Positions 35,479 through 44,779 of a DNA stretch of 64,000 nt are shown piece by piece. The position numbers were made by a program, and so were the translations under genes. The notes under the pieces were generated by a model. That model did no database searches, was not told where the DNA came from, and worked only from the letters and a program-made list of their open reading frames with translations. The DNA is from Pseudomonadota bacterium. GTDB taxonomy: Bacteria; Pseudomonadota; Gammaproteobacteria; Steroidobacterales; Woeseiaceae. How positions within the stretch are numbered: position 1 is the stretch's first letter; each line of letters starts with the position of its first letter. The stretch spans positions 1 through 64,000 of the forward strand of contig JADFNS010000004.1 of assembly GCA_022563255.1 (NCBI GenBank), given 5' to 3'.

Positions 35479-37374
35479 ATGTTGCAAAAAATTCCATTGG
35501 TTCTTGCGATGGTCGTGCTGGCGATCGGTCTGGTTTCTTGTGCTGAAAAGGATGAATACGATCCGGCACACGATTATTTCTCCTACGCGAACACGGATGA
35601 ATTCGTAACACGACATATCGCGCTCGATCTCGACGTCGATTTTTCCACCGAGCAATTGCGCGGAAGTGTCGTGCTCTACATGAATGCCGCGAATGGGTCC
35701 GGCGGCGACATTATTCTCGATACGCGTGACATCGATATTGACGGCGTCGTCTTCGTTGGCGACGATGGATCGGTGACACCTGCCGAGTTCCGGCTCGGCG
35801 AGAACGACGCTGTGTTGGGTGCGCCGCTCATCATCAGCATACCCGCCGGGGTCAATACCGAATCTGAATTCGCCGTAAGAATCGAATACGAAACCAGCCC
35901 GACAGCGTCTGCGTTGCAATGGCTGCCGGCCGAGTTAACGGCGGGCGGCAAGCATCCGATGATGTACTCGCAGTCACAATCCATTCACGCGCGGAGCTGG
36001 GTACCCTTGCAGGATACGCCGGCGCTGCGAATTACCTACGAAGCTGTAATTCACACACCGGACGAGTTGCTTGCCGTGATGAGCGCAGACAACGATCCAC
36101 TGGCGCCCAGGCGAGGTGAATACCACTTCGATATGCCGCAGCCGATACCGGCGTATCTGCTTGCGATCGCAGTGGGTAATCTGTACTTCGCGCCGCTTGG
36201 CGAGGATACAGGCGTGTACACGGAACCGGAGCTTCTGGATGCGTCTGTATACGAGTTCGCGAACACGCAGGATATGCTGGAGGTCGCGGTGAAGAAGTTC
36301 GGACCGTATCAGTGGGGACGGTATGACCTGCTCGTGTTGCCGCCGAGCTTTCCCTATGGCGGCATGGAAAACCCGCGATTGTCGTTCATTACACCGAGCC
36401 TGCTGGCCGGAGACCGCAGCCTGGTTTCCGTTGTTGCACATGAGTTGGCCCACTCATGGTCGGGGAACCTCATTACCAACGCGACCTGGCGCGACGGCTG
36501 GCTCAATGAGGGCATGACAAGTTACCTCGAAGGCCGGCTGATGGAGATCATCTACGACAGGGATCGAGTCGACGAAAACCATGTGCTCGATTATCAGGAA
36601 TTGCTGCTCGATTTTGCGACGGTGCCGACTTGGCAACAGGGACTTGCGCCCCGATTCGATGTGGGCGATCCCGACGATTTTCAGGGCATCATTCACTATC
36701 ACAAGGGACAATTGTTTCTCCAGTACCTTGAAGAATCGTTTGGCCGGGAAGTGTTCGATTCGTTCCTGCTCGGGTATTTCGAGGACTTCGCGTTTCAGAC
36801 CATCACCACGGAGGCGTTTCTCGATTACCTCGACGAGAAGCTGCTGCGTGCGAGCCCCGACGTCGTATCTCGCGAGCAAGTTGAAGTTTGGATGTACCAA
36901 CCCGGGCTGCCCGCCGACGCGCCAGTGCCATCGTCAAAGACTCTGGACCAGGCGGCCGAACTGGCTGTGGCCTGGGCAACCGGCGACGTGTCAGTCGATG
37001 CGATTCCGGTCGAGCAGTGGAGTCCACAGGCGATGGTGCATTTCCTGAATAATTTGCCGGCGGAACTGGATACGAGTCGCCTCGAACGCCTCGACAGTAC
37101 GCTTGGACTGAGCGCTACACGCAACGCCGAGATTGGCAGAACCTGGTTTATTCAGGTTGCGAAACGCCGGCACGAGCCGGCGTACCAGCATTTCACGGAG
37201 TACCTGAGCCGTTACGGCCGGACACGACTGGTTGCGCCTGTGTTTGCTGCGCTGGCGAACAACGGCCACGATCTCGAACTGGCGCGGTCATTGTTTGCCG
37301 ATGTCCGCCGCGTTTATCACCCGATTACGCTGTCCAGAATCTCCGGTATTCTCGACAAAGCCGCAGTTGAATAA
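35479..37374 (+). CDS. M1-family aminopeptidase (leukotriene-A4-hydrolase-like) lipoprotein
   Basis: The 631-residue product has a lipoprotein signal (VLAIGLVSCAEKD), the M1 exopeptidase motif PYGGMENPRL and the zinc site HELAHSW with the third ligand Glu in NEGMTSYLE 18 residues on. The C-terminal helical domain (WATGDVSVDAIPVEQWSPQA and later helices) matches LTA4-hydrolase-type enzymes. It removes N-terminal residues from peptides, probably in the periplasm. GGAG stands before the ATG. Its last codons overlap the next gene (TTGAATAA). Confidence 0.92.
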   Translation: MLQKIPLVLAMVVLAIGLVSCAEKDEYDPAHDYFSYANTDEFVTRHIALDLDVDFSTEQLRGSVVLYMNAANGSGGDIILDTRDIDIDGVVFVGDDGSVTPAEFRLGENDAVLGAPLIISIPAGVNTESEFAVRIEYETSPTASALQWLPAELTAGGKHPMMYSQSQSIHARSWVPLQDTPALRITYEAVIHTPDELLAVMSADNDPLAPRRGEYHFDMPQPIPAYLLAIAVGNLYFAPLGEDTGVYTEPELLDASVYEFANTQDMLEVAVKKFGPYQWGRYDLLVLPPSFPYGGMENPRLSFITPSLLAGDRSLVSVVAHELAHSWSGNLITNATWRDGWLNEGMTSYLEGRLMEIIYDRDRVDENHVLDYQELLLDFATVPTWQQGLAPRFDVGDPDDFQGIIHYHKGQLFLQYLEESFGREVFDSFLLGYFEDFAFQTITTEAFLDYLDEKLLRASPDVVSREQVEVWMYQPGLPADAPVPSSKTLDQAAELAVAWATGDVSVDAIPVEQWSPQAMVHFLNNLPAELDTSRLERLDSTLGLSATRNAEIGRTWFIQVAKRRHEPAYQHFTEYLSRYGRTRLVAPVFAALANNGHDLELARSLFADVRRVYHPITLSRISGILDKAAVE

Positions 37375-38539
37375 TCGCTTGTCAGGGAGGCGCCTGATTG
37401 GCTTGCTGGCACTCTCATCGCTGTTTGCCTGCGCAGCGGACATGGCGTCCGATGAGGAGAATTTCGGCGACCCCAATAAGCAGCTCTTCTGGAACCTGGA
37501 GCAAAAAATTGCGGGCTTTCGGAACATGGACAAGCTCAGTTGGACGCGATCGGTTCCCGCCGGCGACAGTCCCTATCCTTTGTCCAAAGAGGAAGTCGAT
37601 CTCGGCACCGTGAAGTTCGAATTTGCCGATGAAACCTGGACCGTGAATGACTATGTCGCGCGCCAAAAGGTGGCGGGGCTCATCGTCGTCAACAACGACT
37701 CGATTGCCTATGAGCGATATGAGCTTGGCAATACCGATCAGTCGCGCTGGGTGTCTTATTCAGTCGCGAAGTCGGTTACATCGTTGTTGATCGGTGCGGC
37801 GTTGCAAGACGGTTATATCGAAAGTATCGACGAGAAAATCCCGGACTATCTGCCGAGGCTCAGGAATTCTCCATACGAGCAATCCAGTATCCGGAACCTT
37901 TTGCAGATGGCTTCGGGCGTTGGGTGGAACGAGGACTATACCGATCCAGATTCTGACGTCAGTACAACGCCATGGAATACGCTGGAACTAACCGAGTATT
38001 TGCGCGGCAAGCAGCGTGTCGCGGAGCCTGGTGAAGAATTCAACTACAACACGGCTGAAACGAATCTGCTCGGATCGTTGCTGCGATCGGCGGTCGGTAA
38101 CAACCTGTCGACTTACCTGTCCGAGAAAATCTGGAAGCCATTCGGCATGGAAAGCGATGCTTACTGGGTTCTGAGCGAAGCAGGCGGCGGCGAGTTCGGT
38201 GGCAGCAGCCTGAACGCGACACTGCGAGATTATGCGCGGATCGGCCTCTTTGCGATGCGCGGCGGCGTGTTGCCGGATGGCACGAGAGTCTTGCCAAAGG
38301 GGTGGATTATCGAATCCACGACGCCTTCGAAGGGCCACGCAGGCTATGGTTACCTGTGGTGGCTGCGTGACGGAGGCGCGTTTGCGGCGATCGGGATTTT
38401 CGGGCAGGCGATTTACGTTGATCCGGCAAGAAACGTCGTTATTGCATTGCACAGCGCACGGGACGCGGCCAGCAAGGTCGAGGATTGGGAGCTACAACTC
38501 GCAATGTTCGAGGCTCTCGTTAGCGCCGTCAGCCATTAG
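37367..38539 (+). CDS. Serine beta-lactamase-family hydrolase (lipoprotein)
   Basis: The 390-residue product has a lipoprotein signal (LIGLLALSSLFACAAD) and class C beta-lactamase/DD-peptidase motifs: SYSVAKSV (SxxK), YNTAETNLLG (YxN) and the GHAGYGYLWW (HxG-type) region. Such proteins cleave beta-lactams, D-amino peptides or esters; many are esterases. The start TTG at 37367 overlaps the peptidase stop by 8 bp and puts the signal peptide at the N terminus. Longer frames run back inside the peptidase gene. It converges with the lipase gene 4 bp away. Confidence 0.87.
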   Translation: MNNRLSGRRLIGLLALSSLFACAADMASDEENFGDPNKQLFWNLEQKIAGFRNMDKLSWTRSVPAGDSPYPLSKEEVDLGTVKFEFADETWTVNDYVARQKVAGLIVVNNDSIAYERYELGNTDQSRWVSYSVAKSVTSLLIGAALQDGYIESIDEKIPDYLPRLRNSPYEQSSIRNLLQMASGVGWNEDYTDPDSDVSTTPWNTLELTEYLRGKQRVAEPGEEFNYNTAETNLLGSLLRSAVGNNLSTYLSEKIWKPFGMESDAYWVLSEAGGGEFGGSSLNATLRDYARIGLFAMRGGVLPDGTRVLPKGWIIESTTPSKGHAGYGYLWWLRDGGAFAAIGIFGQAIYVDPARNVVIALHSARDAASKVEDWELQLAMFEALVSAVSH

Positions 38540-38542
38540 GGA

Positions 38543-39406
38543 TCATTGAGCGGGTGGCAGAGCCTGGCAAGCGCTGTTGTCCTGACGTGCATCGATCGAG
38601 TCGCAGTGCACCATCAACGCTTTGTCAGCCGCCAGAAATCTTCCGTCCCGGAGAAATGATTTGGTGTTGCGAATCACGATGTCGCTGCGAGTCAGGTAAC
38701 GGTGAGAATTACCGACCACCAAAAAGTCGCTCATGCCTTCGACCTGCGTTCTGGCAACAGACACCTTGCCATCGTCCGGGTTCGGCAGCAGCGCCGACGC
38801 GAATACATTGATTGTCCCTGTGCCGGCGATCACGCCGAGTTCGAAGTTAACCGGACCTAGCCGGGCCGGGATGCCATCCTCGCCAGTTCCCAGTTGTGCA
38901 CCGGCCGCGCCGCTGATCCACCCGGCTCCGGGCCAGTCCATGGTCTTGTCGACGATTTCGCTGCCCTGGTTCGGCGGCCCGAGCATAACGACGCGCCCGA
39001 GATCCGGAATAGGCGCCTTTTTGTTTTGATATCGAATCAGGATTCCACCGAGGGAATGCGTCACAAAGTGTATGCGTACCGCGCCCGTTTCCCGGCACCT
39101 GGCAAGTCCCAGCCCAACCACCAACGGCGCAATTTCCTCTATCGGTCCCGATTGTGACGGGTAGTCCACGTTCACCGTCGTGTATCCGGCTGCCTGCAGG
39201 GCATCCGCCATCGGTCTCATCATGCGCCAGCTGCGATTCAAACCGTGCAGCAAGACCACGCATTCGCTACTACTATCGCTGGTGACAACTTCGGTTCTGG
39301 GCTCAGCGGCGCAAGCTGAAATAAGGCTTGCGGCCAGTGCAATCACCATCAGTGGTTTAGGAAAACCAGGCTTTATCGGGAGAGATCGCCAATCGTGTAT
39401 GGGCAC
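38543..39406 (-). CDS. Alpha/beta-hydrolase (lipase/esterase-like)
   Basis: The 287-residue product has a signal or lipoprotein leader (MVIALAASLISACAAE), the oxyanion region VVLLHGLNRSWRMMRPMADA and the nucleophile elbow HFVTHSLGGILIRYQ. GPPNQGSEIVD resembles the lid region of triacylglycerol lipases and PGAP1-like hydrolases. Hydrolysis of a lipid or ester in the envelope is likely. It lies 13 bp downstream of the M20 peptidase on the same strand and ends 4 bp from the converging beta-lactamase-like gene. Confidence 0.85.
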   Translation of the reverse strand: MPIHDWRSLPIKPGFPKPLMVIALAASLISACAAEPRTEVVTSDSSSECVVLLHGLNRSWRMMRPMADALQAAGYTTVNVDYPSQSGPIEEIAPLVVGLGLARCRETGAVRIHFVTHSLGGILIRYQNKKAPIPDLGRVVMLGPPNQGSEIVDKTMDWPGAGWISGAAGAQLGTGEDGIPARLGPVNFELGVIAGTGTINVFASALLPNPDDGKVSVARTQVEGMSDFLVVGNSHRYLTRSDIVIRNTKSFLRDGRFLAADKALMVHCDSIDARQDNSACQALPPAQ

Positions 39407-39419
39407 GGTATCAACAGCT

Positions 39420-40826
39420 CTAACGATTGAAGTGGTCTGCCAGAACCTGGGCGACGCAGCTTGTCAGGCGCTTGCCGGTCTCAATGTGCAGAAATTCGTT
39501 CGGTCCGTGCGCATTCGATCTTGGTCCGAGCAAGCCCGTGACCAGGAACTGAGCGTCCGGGAAGCGCTCTCCAAGCATGCCCATGAACGGTATGGTGCCG
39601 CCGGTTCCCATGTACATAGACGGCTTGCCAAAGAATGCCTCCGATGCTTTTTGCATGGATGCTTCCAGCCAGGAGGCGATCTCGGGAGCATTCCAGCCGG
39701 CCATTGTCGATTCGACTTCGAACGAGACGTTCGCGAGCGGCGGCGTGTTGGCCTCGAGCGCAGACTTGACGGCTGCGGCCGATTCCTCGGCATCACAAGT
39801 CGGGGGCAGCCGGAAGGACAGCTTTAGTTTCGTAAAGGGCAACAGCACGTTCCCAGCATCCAGCATTGCGGGCATGCCTTCGGCGCCGGTAACAGCAAGT
39901 GTCGGACGCCAGGTGTTGTTGAGCATGAGTTCGTCGTTCGATTCGTTCGGCGCCGGGTTCTCGACGGCCCACGGGAACTTCTTGTACACCAGGTCCTGCA
40001 GCGTTGCGGCCGCAAGTTTGTTCTGCTCCAAACGCTGTTGCGGAATTTCGACATGCAATGCGTCGATGAGAATTTTTCCGCTGGACTCGTCTTCGACGCG
40101 GCTGATCAATTGACGAGCGGTACGAAAACTCGATGGCACAACACCGCTCGCCGAGCCTGAATGCACGCCCTCGGTCAATACGTCAACGCGCAGCGTGCCC
40201 GTCATGTTGCCGCGCAACGATGTGGTGCACCACAGTTGATCGTAGTTGCCGCATTCGGCGTCGAGGCAGACCACGAGATCAGGTGATCCGATACGATCTT
40301 CGAGAAGATCGATATAAAACGGCAAGTCGAAGCTGCCGCTTTCCTCGCAGCCTTCAATAAGGACTATGCAATGCGCATGCGGAATATTCTGTTCCTGCAG
40401 CGCGCGAATCGCGGTCAGGGAACCGAACGTGGAGTAGCCGTCATCAGCGCCGCCTCGGCCATAGAGTTTGCCGTCCTTGATAACGGGAGTCCATGGGTCA
40501 AGATCATCGTCCCAACCGCTGAACTCCGGTTGCTTGTCGTAGTGTCCGTACAGCAACACGATATCTTCGGAGTCACCGGGAATATCGATGAACAGAACCG
40601 GCGTGCGGCCCTCGATGCGTACGATTTCAATGCTCATGCCCTTGATCGGCTGTGTTTTGCACCAGGCTTCGAGCATCGTGACGGCCCGTTCCATGTATCC
40701 GTGCTGTTCCCAATCCGGGTCGAAGATCGGCGACTTGTTTGGCACCTTTATGTACTCGGAGATTTGCGGAATAATTTCCGAGTCCCACATTCCGTTGACG
40801 AATTCGGTCGTCTTCTTGATATCCAT
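39420..40826 (-). CDS. M20-family metallopeptidase
   Basis: The 468-residue product has the M20 dinuclear zinc set: LLYGHYDKQPE (His, Asp), GRGGADDGYSTFGS (bridging Asp), LIEGCEESGSFDL (catalytic Glu-Glu), LDAECGNYD and a C-terminal MGTGGTIPFMGMLGERF with GPRSNAHGPNEFL (last His). It probably hydrolyses dipeptides or acyl-amino acids in the cytoplasm, as there is no signal peptide. It starts 2 bp after the MBL gene stop and precedes the lipase in an operon-like run. Confidence 0.92.
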   Translation of the reverse strand: MDIKKTTEFVNGMWDSEIIPQISEYIKVPNKSPIFDPDWEQHGYMERAVTMLEAWCKTQPIKGMSIEIVRIEGRTPVLFIDIPGDSEDIVLLYGHYDKQPEFSGWDDDLDPWTPVIKDGKLYGRGGADDGYSTFGSLTAIRALQEQNIPHAHCIVLIEGCEESGSFDLPFYIDLLEDRIGSPDLVVCLDAECGNYDQLWCTTSLRGNMTGTLRVDVLTEGVHSGSASGVVPSSFRTARQLISRVEDESSGKILIDALHVEIPQQRLEQNKLAAATLQDLVYKKFPWAVENPAPNESNDELMLNNTWRPTLAVTGAEGMPAMLDAGNVLLPFTKLKLSFRLPPTCDAEESAAAVKSALEANTPPLANVSFEVESTMAGWNAPEIASWLEASMQKASEAFFGKPSMYMGTGGTIPFMGMLGERFPDAQFLVTGLLGPRSNAHGPNEFLHIETGKRLTSCVAQVLADHFNR

Positions 40827-40828
40827 GG

Positions 40829-41698
40829 CTAGTCCGTGGTCAGCGAGCGAATCAAGGTGCGCGTCATGCGCTCAGTTGTGATGAATCCCCAGTTGTAGTC
40901 GTCGTGATAGACGGCCAGTGGGTTGGCGGCAACAATTTCCTCCGTGCTCATGCCCTCATCCAAAAGGGTTTTGACCCGGTCTTGTGAATCGATCAGTACC
41001 TTGAGGTCGGCATACAGATCGCCTTTGCTGGCGATTGATCCGTGGCCCGGGATGATCCGGGTTTCGTCGTCGGCCAGGGCCAGAATCTTCCGCTGGCCGG
41101 CAATGTAGCCGGCGACACTGCCGCCATTATCGAGGTCGATGAACGGGAAAAGCTTGTGGAACATCAGGTCGCCTGCCGCAATGACATTGGCGTCGCGGAA
41201 CAGTATTGCCGCGTCGCCGTCGGTGTGTGCGTGTTCGATATGAAAGACGAATGCCTCGTAACCGTTGATATGAAACGTCACCGCATCGGAAAATGTTACG
41301 ACGGGCAGGGCGCCAGGGCCGGTGTTGAGCGTGGGCTCCGCAAGCATGCGTTTGTGCACGTTATCGTGGGCGACGATGATCGCGCCCTGACTCGCCATGT
41401 GTTCATTGCCACCGACGTGATCGCCGTGGCTGTGCGTATTGATGACAAAATCGACCGGGCGACCCGCAATCTTTCCGGCGGCGTCCATTAGCGCAGCAAT
41501 GGTCGGCGCCATTGCGTCGTCAATCAGAACAACGTATTCGTCGCCGACCAGCAATGTGACATTGCCGCCGCCAAAGCCGTCTTCGCCATCGAGCATGTAC
41601 ATGCCGGGCGACACTTCGGTCGATTTGAACGACGTCACAGTCTGTTGCGCCGATGCCAGGGGCGCCAGCATGATCAAGAGCACGGCCAGTTTTTTCAT
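40829..41698 (-). CDS. Secreted MBL-fold metallo-hydrolase
   Basis: The 289-residue product has a signal peptide (LAVLLIMLAPLASAQQ) and the metallo-beta-lactamase fold: VINTHSHGDHVGGNEHMAS (HxHxDH), FHIEHAHTDGDAAILF, VIAAGDLMFH and RIIPGHGSIASKGD. It resembles subclass-B-like periplasmic hydrolases of unknown substrate; lactamase activity is not implied. The start ATG at 41698 is preferred over a TTG four codons upstream. It is the first of a run with M20 peptidase and lipase (gaps of 2 and 13 bp), suggesting a shared role in degrading peptides or amides. Confidence 0.88.
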   Translation of the reverse strand: MKKLAVLLIMLAPLASAQQTVTSFKSTEVSPGMYMLDGEDGFGGGNVTLLVGDEYVVLIDDAMAPTIAALMDAAGKIAGRPVDFVINTHSHGDHVGGNEHMASQGAIIVAHDNVHKRMLAEPTLNTGPGALPVVTFSDAVTFHINGYEAFVFHIEHAHTDGDAAILFRDANVIAAGDLMFHKLFPFIDLDNGGSVAGYIAGQRKILALADDETRIIPGHGSIASKGDLYADLKVLIDSQDRVKTLLDEGMSTEEIVAANPLAVYHDDYNWGFITTERMTRTLIRSLTTD

Positions 41699-41749
41699 CG
41701 CTGTGTCCAATGCGGAAACGGGACAGCGATTGTACCCTCGAATGAGGTT

Positions 41750-43279
41750 TTATTGGCGACCCGGGAATGAGAATTGAGCCTTTTCACGAATCCCGCCCGA
41801 TGGCCAGCGTTGGGTTATGGTCTTGCGCCGCGTATAGAAGCGCACGCTGTCGGGGCCGTAGGCGAACAAATCGCCAAACAGTGACCGTTTCCAGCCGCCG
41901 AAACTATGGTAGGCGACAGGGACGGGCAGTGGTACGTTGATGCCGACCATGCCGACCTTGATATTGTCGGCGAAGTAACGCGCCGCTTCGCCGTCGCGCG
42001 TGAAAATACAGGTGCCGTTGCCGTATTCATGATCGTCGATGAGTTGCATCGCCTGTTCCTGGGAATCTGCGCGCACGATGCACAGCACCGGGCCAAAGAT
42101 CTCTTCGCGATAGATGCGCATGTCCGCGCTAACGTTATCGAACAGGCAGGGGCCGAGAAAGAAGCCATCCTCATGTCCGTCGACTACCAGGTCGCGGCCA
42201 TCGGCAACGAGATCGGCGCCTTCGGTAATGCCGAGATCGACATAAGCGCGAACCTTGTCGTAATGGACTTTACTTACGAGCGGGCCCATGTGATTCGCAG
42301 TGTCGGTGCCAGCCCCGACTTTCAGATTGGCGATCTGCTCGCGTAATTTCTTAACCACCGAGTTGGCGGTTTCGTCGCCAACGCAAACGGCCACAGAGAT
42401 GGCCATGCAGCGTTCTCCACAGGAGCCATAGGCCGCGCCCATCAACGCGCTTACGGCATTGTCGATATCTGCGTCGGGCATGACGATCGCGTGATTTTTG
42501 GCTCCGCCCAGCGCCTGTACGCGCTTGCCGTTCTTGGTGCCGGTCGTATAAATGTACTCAGCGATCGCCGTAGAGCCAACAAAGCTGATCGCCTGAACGC
42601 GCGCGTCGTTGAGCAATGTATCGACCGCTTCCTTGTCGCCGTTGACAATATTGAACACGCCGTCGGGCAATCCGGCGGCTTTGAGTAAGCGGCCGGCAAG
42701 CATCGGCGCCGTCGGATCTTTTTCTGAAGGCTTTAGTACGAACGTATTGCCGCAGGCGATGGCCATGGGATACATCCACATTGGCACCATCGCTGGAAAG
42801 TTGAACGGCGTAATGCCGGCGACGACGCCCAATGGCTGAAATTCGGACCAGCTGTCCACACCGGGACCGGCGTTGCGGGAATATTCGCCCTTCAACAATT
42901 CCGGGATACCGCAGGCATAGTCCACTATCTCAACGCCGCGGCCGAATTCGCCCATCGCATCGTCCAGCACTTTGCCGTGTTCATCCGTAATTGCAGCGGC
43001 AATTTCTTCGGCATGCTCCTCGAGCAATTGCTTGAATTTGAACATGATCCGCGCGCGCTTCGCCGGAGGCGTATCGCGCCACTGCGGAAAAGCGGCTTCT
43101 GCAGCCGCGATTGCGCTCTCCACGGTTTCCTGCGATGCCATCGCTACCTGCCTCGTGATCTTTCCCGTCGCCGGATTCGTCACGGGCACGCAACGACTGG
43201 AGTCGGCAACGTCAACGTTATTGATGAAGTGGCCAATAATCTCAGTGTTGTCTACATTCTTTGCAGGAGTTGCGTTCAT
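41750..43279 (-). CDS. mmsA: CoA-acylating methylmalonate-semialdehyde dehydrogenase
   Basis: The 509-residue product matches MmsA/IolA: PLGVVAGITPFNFPAMVPMW, LKPSEKDPTAPMLAGRLLKA, VGSTAIAEYIYTTGT, QALGGAKNHAIVMPDADID and the catalytic Cys in YGSCGERCMAIS. It converts malonate or methylmalonate semialdehyde to acetyl- or propionyl-CoA with NAD and CoA, releasing bicarbonate. It lies 21 bp downstream of an omega-aminotransferase, which fits beta-alanine (or beta-aminoisobutyrate) degradation. The ATG at 43279 follows GGAG-like AAAGATAAAGATG on the minus strand only weakly; the start is set by alignment of the usual N terminus. Confidence 0.93.
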   Translation of the reverse strand: MNATPAKNVDNTEIIGHFINNVDVADSSRCVPVTNPATGKITRQVAMASQETVESAIAAAEAAFPQWRDTPPAKRARIMFKFKQLLEEHAEEIAAAITDEHGKVLDDAMGEFGRGVEIVDYACGIPELLKGEYSRNAGPGVDSWSEFQPLGVVAGITPFNFPAMVPMWMYPMAIACGNTFVLKPSEKDPTAPMLAGRLLKAAGLPDGVFNIVNGDKEAVDTLLNDARVQAISFVGSTAIAEYIYTTGTKNGKRVQALGGAKNHAIVMPDADIDNAVSALMGAAYGSCGERCMAISVAVCVGDETANSVVKKLREQIANLKVGAGTDTANHMGPLVSKVHYDKVRAYVDLGITEGADLVADGRDLVVDGHEDGFFLGPCLFDNVSADMRIYREEIFGPVLCIVRADSQEQAMQLIDDHEYGNGTCIFTRDGEAARYFADNIKVGMVGINVPLPVPVAYHSFGGWKRSLFGDLFAYGPDSVRFYTRRKTITQRWPSGGIREKAQFSFPGRQ

Positions 43280-43300
43280 CTTTATCTCCAACCAACGCTG

Positions 43301-44623
43301 TTAGTCAATCGAGTCGAGTACACGACGAATTGCGGCAAAAGCCTGTTCCATTTCGTCCGGATTCGAATTCAGGAAGGGCGAGAACTGCAAAGTGTCCATG
43401 CCGTTACGGACAACGAGCTGCTCCTCCCAAAAACATTTCTTGTGAGTCTCACCACCACGAGCGCCAGGGGCGCCATCGCGAGGCGCCATTTCTATTGCGC
43501 CCATGAGCCCGAAGTTGCGGACGTCGACGACGTGCTTGTGATCGGCAAAGGAATGCAACAGGTCCTCGAAATGCTGTTCCAGCGCGGCTGCTTGCTCGAA
43601 CGTGCCTTCCTCGTCGTAGACGTCCAGGGTCGCCAGCCCCGCTGCCGCCGCGACCGGGTGACCGGAATAAGTGTAACCGTGGAAGAGTTCGATCATGTTT
43701 GCCGGGCCTTGCATGAAGGCATCGTAAATGGAATCGCGCACGATCACCGCCCCCATTGGAATAACGCCATTGGTCAGCCCCTTGGCGGCAGTGATGATAT
43801 CCGGCGTGACGCCCAGCCGGTCGGCACCGAACGGCGTGCCCAGTCGACCGAAGGCCGTGATGACCTCGTCAAAGATCAGCAATATGCCGTGCGCGTCACA
43901 AATTTCACGCAAGCGCTCGAGGTAGCCGACGGGCGGAGGCAGTACGCCCGTTGAACCAGCGACAGGTTCGACGATGACGGCGGCAATATTGCTGCCACCG
44001 TGCAAATCGCACAGGCGCTGCAGGTCGTTGGCGAGTTCCGCGCCGTGCTCGGGCAGGCCGCGACTGAACGCGTTGCGTCCGAGGTCCTGCGTATGCCCGA
44101 TATGATCGACACCCGGAATGAGATTGGCGCTGAAGGCCACGCGGTTCGGAACAATGCCGCCAACGGACATTCCGCCGAAGTTGACGCCGTGGTAGCCGCG
44201 CTCACGACCGATCAGCCGGGTGCGATGGCCTTCCCCGCGTGCCCGGTGATAACCGAGGGCGATCTTCAGCGCAGTATCGACGGATTCGGAACCGGAGTTC
44301 GTGAAGAAGCAGTGATCCAGTCCTTCAGGAGCCATGGCAACTACGCGGTCGGCCAGTTCGATGGCCTTGTTGTTGGTGACTTGAAAGCTCATGCAGTAGT
44401 CGAGTTCTGCGACTTGCTTTTGTACCGCCGCCACGATTTTTCGATGGCAATGCCCAAGACCTGAAGTCCAGAGGCCGGAAAACAAATCGTACAATTTCGT
44501 GCCGTCAGCCGTGGTGTAGTAGTGGCCGGATGCGCCCGTGATGACACGCGGTTTGGCTTTGAAGTCGCGGTTTGCCGTGAACGGCATCCAGTACGCGTCG
44601 ATATTGCTTGCGGCTGAGCTCAT
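43301..44623 (-). CDS. Omega-amino acid:pyruvate-type aminotransferase (class III)
   Basis: The 440-residue PLP enzyme opens with AYWMPFTANRDFKAKPRVIT, the hallmark of beta-alanine/omega-amino acid:pyruvate transaminases. It has FFTNSGSESVDTALKIAL, ERGYHGVNFGGMSVGG, IFDEVITAFGRLG (Asp binding the pyridine nitrogen) and ITAAKGLTNGVIPMGAVIV (Lys for the Schiff base). It should turn beta-alanine or a similar omega-amino acid into a semialdehyde for the MmsA enzyme next door. It is transcribed divergently from a XRE-cupin regulator, a frequent partner for amine or amino acid catabolic genes. Confidence 0.92.
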   Translation of the reverse strand: MSSAASNIDAYWMPFTANRDFKAKPRVITGASGHYYTTADGTKLYDLFSGLWTSGLGHCHRKIVAAVQKQVAELDYCMSFQVTNNKAIELADRVVAMAPEGLDHCFFTNSGSESVDTALKIALGYHRARGEGHRTRLIGRERGYHGVNFGGMSVGGIVPNRVAFSANLIPGVDHIGHTQDLGRNAFSRGLPEHGAELANDLQRLCDLHGGSNIAAVIVEPVAGSTGVLPPPVGYLERLREICDAHGILLIFDEVITAFGRLGTPFGADRLGVTPDIITAAKGLTNGVIPMGAVIVRDSIYDAFMQGPANMIELFHGYTYSGHPVAAAAGLATLDVYDEEGTFEQAAALEQHFEDLLHSFADHKHVVDVRNFGLMGAIEMAPRDGAPGARGGETHKKCFWEEQLVVRNGMDTLQFSPFLNSNPDEMEQAFAAIRRVLDSID

Positions 44624-44725
44624 GCGGCGTGCTCCGGTTCGATCGATTGACAATAACGAATTCTACGCCCGGAAAGTGATGTTAAACAATCGGTTATTTG
44701 CAATTCGTTAACCTGTTGATTTTAT

Positions 44726-44740
44726 TGGACACAGCGTCCA
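44726..44740. promoter_or_regulatory. Candidate operator for the XRE-cupin regulator
   Basis: TGGAC-ACAGC-GTCCA is a perfect 5-bp inverted repeat with a 5-base spacer in the 156-bp gap between the divergent aminotransferase and XRE-cupin genes. The spacing (10 bp centre to centre) suits a dimer of helix-turn-helix proteins. No -10/-35 is certain. Confidence 0.45.
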
Positions 44741-44779
44741 GAATGTTTACTAAGCTAAACGAATGTCGAGGCAAAATCG